From positions 1-64,000 of the forward strand of contig ARYC01000552.1 in NCBI GenBank assembly GCA_000711775.1: 64,000 nucleotides of DNA. The letters run 5' to 3'. The stretch's first letter is position 1. Every line of letters starts with the position of its first letter. Under the pieces are notes generated by a model that saw nothing but the letters and a program-made list of their open reading frames with translations, had not been told where the DNA came from and did no database searches. Positions 54,844 to 64,000 of this stretch are shown in pieces. Origin of the DNA: Oxytricha trifallax. Taxonomy: Eukaryota > Ciliophora > Spirotrichea > Sporadotrichida > Oxytrichidae. The translations under genes and the position numbers were made by a program.

Positions 54844-55407
54844 TCAATTTAACGATTTCAATATAAAATACTCTAAGATAAATGATTATTTTTCACTCAA
54901 CAGTTATTCTTAGTCTTTGCTTAGCTCTTTGGAAGCAGAAAGAAGCAATTTAGCTCTCCTAGTATCGTTTTCTAGTTCTTCAAGCCCTTGATATTACTAC
55001 TTATTTTTTTGCTGTTCCACTTCCTATTCAGATATCTTTCTCTAGTACGGTTTCTCTTGTAACGACTCCTTAATGATTTATTCCACAGTTTACTACTGCA
55101 ATTACTAGCTTTGCTTCCTATGCCTGCTCTTAACCTTTTTCTTCTTTTTTTCAGTAGCAGTCTATACCTGAGTGAGGTTGGGCTGCTTCATTGTGCCAGT
55201 GGTCAACTGCCAGATTTCATTTGCTTTCCTTTGATACTTCTCATAGTCGTCGTTGTCTGAGGAGGTACCTGAGGGCTTTGGGTAAATTAGCTTGAATTTG
55301 TTCTGGGGGTTTAGATTCGCTACTGTGCTGGGATCAAATCTCACTCTGTCTACGTGTTCTTTAACTGACAAACGTTTGAAGCATCCTTATTGAAGAGATT
55401 AGCGCAT
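54844..55407 (-). CDS. Small basic/Q-rich protein of unknown function (187 aa)
   Basis: Single frame, ATG 55405-55407 to TGA 54844-54846. The N-terminal half has higher G+C and looks conserved (VKEHVDRVRFDPSTVANLNP, FKLIYPKPSGTSS, EIWQLTTGTMKQPN). The C-terminal half is a lysine/glutamine-rich coiled coil. No domain is recognised. Confidence 0.7.
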
Positions 55408-55581
55408 TCATAACAAAATCATGAAAATAGGAAAAATAATAATATGATTAGAATGACATATAATAAATTTAATTTGTCATTATTGCTTTGAAATAATATA
55501 AATAAATATTAAATAACTTTATTGCTATAATCTTAAGTTTCTCAGAAATTAAGAGGAAAAGAATTTTTTGAATTTATAGCG

Positions 55582-57560
55582 TCAAATTATAAAATATAAA
55601 ATTTGATAAACTTAAAAAATTAAACTCAATGCATAAAAATTAATTTAATTATATATTATTTTCATGATTTAATCGGCTTTAAGCTCCTTATGAACTTTCT
55701 TTCTATTTTCAATACTTAACTACAGAATGCTGAAAATATCCCTTATAAGTTCATACTTTACTTATTCATCAGTGGTGGTATCAGAATTAAAGCTAGGCAG
55801 ATGATTAACTTCCAACAGCCAAGGCCTCAGCTTATAATCTAAAATGATGTCAAATCCGAGTAGTTCATAGCAGAGATCGGGTTCCTTAGGTTAAGAACTT
55901 CTGTAGTAATGCTGCAACTATGGCTATATAGTAATGACTGTTTTTATCACTATATCGTCAATTTCAGTCCAAATCTATTCTGAAGATTTAGAAAAAGAAC
56001 CCTTCTCTGATTGAGTAGTAAAACTGCCTTTTAAACATTCAGAAAGCGTAAGTTTATGCTTATTGCCATCAAATTTCTCGTTTTTCTTGTTCAAAGAGTA
56101 ATTAGTCAGATGAACGTACATATCTTGAATGTTTTTACTTACGTCGTATTTCTCGCTTGCTAATCTTACTAGACCATCCCTAAATACAAAAATTGAAAGT
56201 GGTTCAATTACACTTGTTATAAGAACATATATTCTGAAATCAAATTTATGACCTTTGATTAAAGCTGGGTTTTTCATGTATTTCTATATAACATAAGTAT
56301 TTTACTTCTCAATGTATTATGGTGGCTCATTTTGATTGTTTTAACCTTGGTTTTATTGTTAATTCTAGACTTAAGAAGGAAATTAACTCTTGTCTTAGTT
56401 TACTGAAAAGATTTATTACTATTAATTACCTCCATTTTAATTTTAGCCAGGTACAAACTTTTGAGAGTAAAATTAAGCAGTATCGTAGTATTCTTAAGCT
56501 TAAATATATTCTTAGTACTGTTTAAGTTAAGCTTGAAGTTAGGAATTAAGTTACAGTCTCATATCATCAAGTCTTTTGACTATGAAAATACCTTTCCCTT
56601 AACATGAAGCTTCTGGCTTACAAATAAACAAAACTATTGGATTTTACTATGATTGCTACTCTGTCATGTCTCCATCCTTAATTAATTGCTTTCTTTTGTT
56701 CGCTTTGTTCATATAATATTCATTAATTTCGTAGAAATCTGTAGGATAAAGCCAGGTATTCGGGAAAAACTTGTAATCCAGAGGGAATTCCTTAAGAAAT
56801 CGCTTTAAATGAATGCCTAGAGTATTCTTTCTTGAGATGTTATACATGCCTAATAGAAATGAGGGTTAACTTTTAAGTTACCAAGAAAATGATTTACTCT
56901 TTGCCAAGGTAACATGCTGCTCAAAAACTCAGGAGTCAACCCTCCATGATCAAACCATAAAATATCCCATTAATATGAAACAGCGGCTGACTGAGTCATA
57001 AAATAAATACGCAGTTTTTATTAGAGTAAAAACGAACATTATTTTTAGATAAAAATCTGATGAGTCAATTATTAAAGTTGTTCATTCTTCTATTGACCTA
57101 AACTTAAATATGAATTACAATTAATATAGTTTATACTATCTTTGTTAAGAGCTGCATTGTTTTGATTTTAATTGGTTGAATTCGCTGTTGTAGCAGTTTA
57201 AGTCGAATTTTGAGATTAATTTATTTTATCCTCTTCGTTTGTTATAGCTGGACCTCATTTACTAAAATGACTATTTCTCTGAGATCTTTCATTATTTTGT
57301 ATGTTTATTTTATTGGCATCACTGCTTGTAAAATTAAATTTCAAATTTTAATCCTAAATAGATTAACACCTTTTAAAAATTAGTTACAATAGATTTTCTA
57401 CTTTTATCAAGTGTCTCTCAGTCAGTATTATTTGTTAAATTTGACTCAATTCTTTTTTACTGATAATATTCATAAGAAAGTAAAGTTTCCCATTTGAATT
57501 ATTCTGAAGCCACTCTCCTGAATATATCGTATTTACACTCTATAGAATATCTTTAACATC
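55582..57560 (-). CDS. Tubulin tyrosine ligase-like (TTLL) protein
   Basis: Family members add Tyr, Glu or Gly to tubulin tails using ATP. The core reads WDILWFDHGGLTPEFLSSML, RVNHFLG, an intron, then NISRKNTLG, PNTWLYPTDF and FICKPEASCQGKGIFIVK. It continues after a break with KGHKFDFRIYVLITSV, DMYVHLTNYSLNKKN and GFDIILDYKLRPWLLEVNHL (Asp and Glu/Asn of the ATP-grasp site). All these blocks are in family order. An upstream Q/N-rich part (57090-57350) and a charged segment (about 57420-57550) likely belong to it. The frame near 57255 contains one TGA. Start not resolved. Confidence 0.82.
56850..56881 (-). other. 32-nt intron in the TTLL gene
   Basis: On the minus strand GTAACT...ATTAG. Splicing reads NHFLGMYNISRKN in frame. 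Confidence 0.7.
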
Positions 57561-59549
57561 AATTGACAAAAAATATAAGTGATGTTTGTTACAAACCTCG
57601 TAAGTTAACTACGATAGATGGATTGGGATTAATATTATTTTTATGGGTAGTGGCAGTTGGTTACCAGGAAGAATTGTTATTATTACTTTAATTTAGTTGG
57701 TTTAAACAAATAAATTTAGTTTAGAAGTTGATAAACATTTATGATTTAAAAATTAGCTTACGTTTAAAAGTTATTTTTAAAAAATAGAGTGAAAACATAT
57801 AGATTTTTTTATTAAAAGCAATGCTTTAAATTTTCTTCATATTACAATGAATTAAAAATTGTTCTTGCATAGTTTAATATACATTATAATAAAAATAATT
57901 GATATAGAACAAACTTAAGATTTTATTGTGTGAGCAAGATGAACTATCATTAAATCAAGAAATAAAATAATTTTTTTTAAAAAAATATTTTAGTAATATT
58001 GCTTGATCGTAGGTCCATAATTAAAAAAATAATATAGAAAATTAAAGTATTATAATTAAATTTAAGTTGCGTTTTAAATTAATTTACATAATGATAAAAT
58101 CTTAAAAAAGCAAGGGAAGTAAATCAAACTAATTCTACATAATAAATGAAACTAAAGTCAAATCTTAGATTTTAAAAATATACTCAAACATAATTCGCTA
58201 AGTAGATGGCAATTATAAACTCCAATAGATTTTCATGTTATCTTTTTTGAGAAATAAAACTAAATTTCCTGAACATTTATCTTATAAAAATTAATTAGTT
58301 TTTAACAGTGTAGTTTTCTCTAGTTTTTAATTAAATATTTATGTAATTTCAATTTTTTTTAATGGCTTATCAGAATTTGCTTAACTATTTATTGTTATAA
58401 TTGTTAGAGTTATTATTATATGAAGTTGAAGATGATTATTGAGAGTTACTTAGCTTTAATTACAGTACATTTTATTGTAAATTACTGCCATTTATTATCG
58501 TCTTTTATTATTGAGACAAAGTCAGCTGCTAGTATTACGAAAATATAATTTAGATTTTTTTTTAAAAAAATTGTATCACTAATTAATGAAATTGAGGTTT
58601 AAAAAAATAAGAATAAAAATACTAAACACATTTTCATTTTTTTTTATACAATAACCAGATTGAGACAATTTCTTGGAGGTTTAGATATCTTTGGACATTA
58701 AATTCAAATCACTGCCATTAATTTTATTATTATTTTCATTTTAATAGACATTAATCGACAAGTTTATATTTATATTATTGCTCAAACACAATTAAACGTT
58801 TATTTATATAAAAATTAATAGAATTGCTTACAAAAAATTCAATTTTTTGAATTAAAAAAGTTTATCATAATATTGTTGAAACAACTTGTAGCATTGACAT
58901 TATCAAAATCGAATACACCAGAGTTTTAATTACTAAGACTCTGAGTTTTCATACTTTATAGATTATATAAGGGATGGGGATGCAGGGGTTTTCGGGTTTT
59001 TATATTTTGATAATTACGACAAAAATTTATATCAAACAAAAAAGAATAAATAATTTAAGTCGAATTCTAGTACACCCATAGATTATTTTTAATTTTCTAA
59101 TTAGACAATTAATTTAGTAAATCGTTTGCTACGACTTTAGAATTGGTACTATTTTAGCTCAAATTATTTTAGGAAGTTAAACATTTTTAGGGGTCTGAAG
59201 ATATCGATGAAAATTAATTTTGACTTTTATTTGCATTATACTATGGTAAACATAATTAAGATTTATCCACAACTAATATATTTTGAGCGCTTTATTTCAT
59301 ACGCATTACTGGAAGTTTCAATAGATCCTATTAATTATTCGTAAAATAATTAAAAACTGTGTGAGATTCTCAACTAATTTGAATAAAGTGCGGGCTTTTA
59401 TAATGTTAGATTTTTATTTATGATACAGGGAAAAAGAAGATTAACATAACTAAATAGGAAAATTATGAGATTGTTGTTTCATACATATAAAAAAGAAGCC
59501 CTATATTAGAATTCAATGCTAAAACCTAAACTTCCTAATTATTCATAAT
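57561..59549. other. AT-rich intergenic region
   Basis: No gene seen. One G4T4-like stretch (GGGGTTTTCGGGTTTTT) lies at 58985-59001, without recognisable TBE sequence beside it. Confidence 0.55.
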
Positions 59550-62500
59550 TCACGAATTGCTTTGTTGATGTGAGGTTGTGCTGAAACTTTGAGAGTGTTT
59601 TGGAGGTCTTCCTCTTCCGCGTTTAATCCCAGTTTTTAGTCCAGTATTTCCTCCTTGAGTTGAGGGTTAAGATATTTATTAATTTTGCTATTAAATTTGA
59701 TTGTAGATTTCATCAGAGTTTAATTCTTCAGTTCTTAGCTTTGTTTAATTAATTTTACTAATATCTTACTAATCAGGGTTACTCAGCTTTCTTTGCTATT
59801 ATTGCTGTTATTAAACTTGTTCGAGTTATCTCTTTTACTGCCTGAATAGTTTTTCTTAAGCTTTTAAGGCTTTTTCTCTTTCTTTCAAGTCTTTCTTTGA
59901 AGGTCTTCCCCGCTTTTTGGGTTTATGAGATGCATTAATATTGCTTGATCCTTCAGCCTTCATATCAGTTTTTAGTTTTTTAATAGCAGGGTCGAAGTAA
60001 CTTTAGTCTTCCTCATCACTAGAATTTAATGCTCTTTTGACTCTAGGTCCCTTGCCACGACCTCTTGCTCTTCTCTTAATAGTGTCAGAACTTTTACTAT
60101 TAGAATATTCTTAAGAACTAGAGTCATTTGAGTCATTTTCTCCATCGCTCTCATCGCTTCCCTCTTAATCACTCTAAGATGAAGAGGAATCGCTTCCACT
60201 CTAACTTTAATTGTGCAAACGTTGTCCTTCTCGTTGCTTAGTATTAGTTTAATAGACCTTAGATTCTGATCTTTTCTTTGATTCTTCTTATCTCTTTAGC
60301 TCTTCCAGTCTTCTTTGCATTTCTTAAATTTTCTGCTGTTTAAGCAAGGCAGCATTGTTTCAGTCATTATTGATGTTTGGAAAAGTTGGTGTGGACTTTT
60401 GTAATTGATCTTGAGCACTACGCTTTCCAAGAAGTTTTTCTTCTTAAGAAGACTCCTTGGTGTCTGCAGTTTGAATGTCTGTTTTAATATTTGCATTTAT
60501 TTGCTTTATTCTTGGGTCAATTGATGTTTAATTTCTAATTGATTGTGTTTAATCTTTAAATAGGGCAATATTATATAGTTCTTGTTATGAATAGAAATAC
60601 AATTATTTGTTAACAAAATTCCAAATAATTTACCAGAAATTATCCCCAAAAATAATCTAATGTTATTTAAGTAGTGTTAAGATTATTTGAATTTCTGTTT
60701 ATAACTGCAGTTTACAATTGTTATGATTTTTTGAGTTCTCTTTCTAATCGTTTCTTTTTCTCTTATTAGGTTTCTATATAATCAAGAATATCGTCTTAAT
60801 TTTCATCGAGTTATTTTTAGTTTTAGTTTGTACTTGATTTATCTTATTTTGATTGAACATTTAAGGATTTTAAGAAACTTAAGGGTCTTGCTGTTTTACT
60901 ATAAAAATGTTAATTTTATAGCTTTAACATTTATATATGACCCCTTTTAAACTATTAAAGTCTGCAGAATTCTAAGGCATTTCCTTATCCTAAACTTAGG
61001 TATTTTACCCATTTTTATCCTATCTATTCCCTGAATTTTTTCCAGAATCATTTACTTATTAGCCACTCTCCCTATTCCTATTTGAACTCAAGTTCTTTTA
61101 CTGCAGTTAAAGTTATTCCAATTCAATCTGCTACTGTCTCTGATATAATTACTACATTTCATGTTCTTAACTTAGAGTATGTAAGCAGATGTCTCTAGAT
61201 GCAGGAAGTTACTAATAAGACTAAATTACTTTTGGAGCGTCTATTGTATTCATTGGGTGGCTCATTGTGAAAATCTTTTGACTTAGTTAGTGTTGCTGCT
61301 GTTACTAATGTGAACTTAGCTTCTAAAAGAGGGATTCGAGATTCACGTTTTTACCTTCTTTTACATCTTTTGCGTATTTCTGAAGTTCTTAAGTGAATGG
61401 CTCTAATGGAACTTATTCAGTTTAAGAGGGCTTTTGAATCTAAATTACTGGTAAAGGTACTATTGGAATGATAGGCAATTACTGAGGTATGTAAATAATA
61501 TTTTAAACCTAGAAGAGATGGGACTAAAGGGTAATTTTTTGGATATTTAAAAAGTATTTTCTGCAGTATTAAGCTGAGTTTAGTATTTTATAGAGGTCTA
61601 TCAAACTAATAAGATAAAAATAATTTTTATTTAGTTTTTAAGTATAGCAGTGCTAAAATAAAGTCATTACATTTATTGTAACTCTTTAATTGATTTGTTG
61701 ATTTATTTTGCATATAATAGCGATATGATTAAATTGATATGAGGTAAGTTACTATTTATAAATTCTGAGGTATTATAATTTCACTTTTTTTTGTAGATTA
61801 AAATAATTAATCTGTGATGTTTTGTTATTTCAGTGGCTAATCAATTACTTTAGTTTATTCCTTCTATTATAGTTCTTTTTGTTATGGCTTTTAATCAGAA
61901 TCTTTCTATATTTGAGGTTTTTCCTTCTCTTATAATTATACTAATTACTCTTAAATTTGAACCTAGCTAATTTAAGCAGTTTATGTTACTTTCTCAGTAG
62001 TAATATCTAGTTTCAATGAACTGATTACTTAACTGGTTATGCTTGAATTATTGAGTACTTTAGATTCTTTTAGCAAGTCCTACTGTCTCTCTTTCCTCTC
62101 TTAATCGATACTAGTTCCAAATGTAGGTATCTTCTAGGGTACGTGTTCATATATCATTTTATTCGTTTACCTCTCTTGGCCACTTGGTACTCCCTCAAAT
62201 TACTGCTACTATATCTATCTGGTATATTAGCTTTTCATTATATAGTGATGAGAGGAAGCTGAATTATGTCTTATAGGGTTGCTCATTGGATGAATGTGCG
62301 CTTTCAAATTCTTGTTCTCTGTGAAACTAAATTTATTCCATTATGTGCAGAATCTCTCAGCCTGCTCAATATCCTTGAAATGTAGTAAGGCACATCTTTA
62401 ATTCATTATCGTTATTGGCTGGTCAGCTTTTTTATTTAAGATTAAAATTAGCAGCTTTATAATAAAATATTCATCAATAAACAATCATAAAAGACTAATA

Positions 62501-63904
62501 TTAAATGTAAATTTAGCTTTCAGGATTGTGTAAGAATTTGTGCTCTTAAAGTTCCTCTAGAGCAAATCAAGCGAACAGTCAGGTGGCAAATTTCTAAGAA
62601 CAACTCCTACCCAATCTTCCTCTTTCAAAAGTCTCTTGTCATAAGCCAAGAACAATTTTATTGGCAAATTATTTTGAGAATTGTTTAGAGAAGTCGACAT
62701 TTACTGGAGGGCATCGAATGCCTTAAAGGTTTGTTCTAATGTTTAATATTGGATTAAAGCTGAAAATTTGGAATTAGCAGCTGTGAAATTCGGGGACGCA
62801 AATCGTAAATAAAATAACTAAAATTACTTAACTTAATCTCCCGTCAATTTATGTAAAGATAATATCATATTCAGTTTTACTTTTAAGTGAATGTTTGAAC
62901 CATGGATGGTCTATAATATTATTATCTATTAAACCATTAAATGAATTTAGGAATGTATAAGCTTACTGTTCATTTTGATTTCTTAACAAAATTGAGTCTA
63001 TTCTGTCCACTATTTTCCTAGCTGTACAGTTTTGCTCAATGTTGGCTAATACTATCAAAATGTTGGGGTTATGAGAATCTTTTAAGAGACCACTTGGAAT
63101 TTCAGTTTGTGATTACTATAAATTGATTTTAATTATAGCATCAGGAAAATTTGAATTTATAGATTATTTGCTTGAGAAGTATTCACACAAGTCATACACT
63201 TACCACAAGATTAAGAAATTAGCTAGGATCATAGAGTTTCTCAACTACATAATTGAAAGATGGCTATAAGTTTTAAAACAATGGTAGATGAGCTGGCTGG
63301 TTTTAACTCAATTTATTGTCTTAATGCGAATGATGATTGTGATGATGTCCATGTCCAAATTAATCTACAATTCATCAATTAATTTTAAGTGTTTTTTGCT
63401 TACTTGAATGAGCGTTATTGCTGTTTTAGTTGTTGCTTACATTTGTCTAATCTAACACTATTTCTTCTTCGCTATCCTCCCCTATAATTACATAAAATTA
63501 GATAAAATTATCATATGATATAATTGATTAAAGTTTCCTTACCAGAAGAGGGTGGCTCTACAACGGTAGTAGTCGGTGGTCCATAACTCAATTTCTTATT
63601 TCCAGTAAAGAAATTAACCAGTGAAATTTTGTCTGTACTCAAACTCAAATCGAAGCCTAACTGTGAGTGACCTTATGTCCCAAAACCTATCTCGATTTTC
63701 TTTGTTAGCTATTCAATTATTATAAAAATAAATCAATTCTTAGATTTATCGAATTTAACGTGATCTGAAATTAATTTTTCTTCCAAACTTATCAGTAAAT
63801 AATCAAACTTCAGAGTTTAGTTTTTATAACCTTTAAAATAACTTACTTATTTTATTATATAGTAATATTAGAAGTTCCTCTCGCATGGTATCTATAATTT
63901 GCAT
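59550..63904 (-). CDS. Q-rich RNA-binding protein with two RRM-like domains and AT-hook-like motifs
   Basis: Probable start MQIIDTMREELLILLYNK at 63904. Segments: FDYLLISLEEKLISDHVKFD (63800), GYGPP-type and His-rich stretch (63340), LPLFQNLQPSFNYVVEKLYD (63280). RRM-like unit 1 has NPNILIVLANIEQNC (63070) and NSKFSALIQYQTLEQTFKAF (about 62750). RRM-like unit 2 has WVGVVLRNLPPDC (62610) and CALLHFKDIEQAERFCTQW (about 62390). A long Q-rich region (62290-60900) follows, then a Ser/Asp-rich stretch and three Arg-Gly-Pro motifs (RRARGRGKG, PKKRGRPSK, KRGRGRPPK) like AT-hooks. TGA 59550. One in-frame TGA lies at 60360-60362. A nuclear or RNA-processing role is inferred. Single-gene status rests on continuous orientation and frame. 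Confidence 0.72.
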
Positions 63905-64000
63905 TTTAAGTACTAAATTTAACTATTAACTATTTTTAAATATCAATTTATATTATTGCTTATTGTTAGTACCAAATGCTGCAAATAATTTGGCTTAAAT

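Overview
The window is germline (micronuclear) DNA of a spirotrich ciliate of the Oxytricha/Stylonychia/Tetmemena kind. The evidence: TAA and TAG are read throughout as glutamine and TGA is the only stop; G4T4 telomere-type repeats cap the transposons; genes are cut into segments (MDSs) by short AT-rich inserts (IESs) flanked by direct repeats (pointers) of 3-12 bp; and the transposons are Telomere-Bearing Elements (TBEs). Standard-code ORFs therefore fragment nearly every real gene. All gene calls below are read with TGA as the only stop and, where needed, across pointer junctions or introns.

Layout. 1-15175: head-to-tail tandem array of a 5'-truncated TBE (one partial and four full units of 3507-3513 bp). 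Each unit carries a DDE transposase core, a 22-kDa ORF, a small ORF overlapping it, and the 57-kDa zinc-finger/kinase ORF, and each joins the next through G4T4G4T4G. 16014-17050: small IES-cut gene of unknown function. 17282-24443: a non-canonical poly(A) polymerase/TUTase-like nucleotidyltransferase gene in at least nine segments. One of its IESs holds a MITE, another holds a kinase-like fragment, and a second, nearly full-length TBE (18579-22867) sits inside its coding sequence with an ATT target duplication.

25763-29279: long gene ending in a HAD-type hydrolase domain. 30419-36340: two Q/N/S-rich proteins, the first interrupted by a MITE. 36576-37301: the N-terminal piece only of an M14-like carboxypeptidase. 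37361-39598 (minus): TPR/SET-domain protein in one uninterrupted frame. 40080-42306: coiled-coil protein. 42416-46343 (minus): CBM20 plus glucan water dikinase. 46557-49866: CEP164-like WW/coiled-coil basal-body protein with another MITE in an IES. 50088-51860 (minus): B-box/coiled-coil protein. 51979-53427: SAMHD1-like protein whose HD motif reads ND. 53422-55407: three small genes. 55582-57560 (minus): tubulin tyrosine ligase-like. 59550-63904 (minus): Q-rich RRM protein with AT-hook-like motifs.

The host genes do not form one pathway; they are independent loci that would each be processed into short somatic chromosomes. The common theme is germline architecture: mobile elements (TBE, MITE) sit in or between coding segments and must be removed precisely to restore frames. 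Several cilium/basal-body genes (CEP164-like, TTLL) and a starch/glycogen-type dikinase lie side by side. No rRNA, tRNA or CRISPR was seen.
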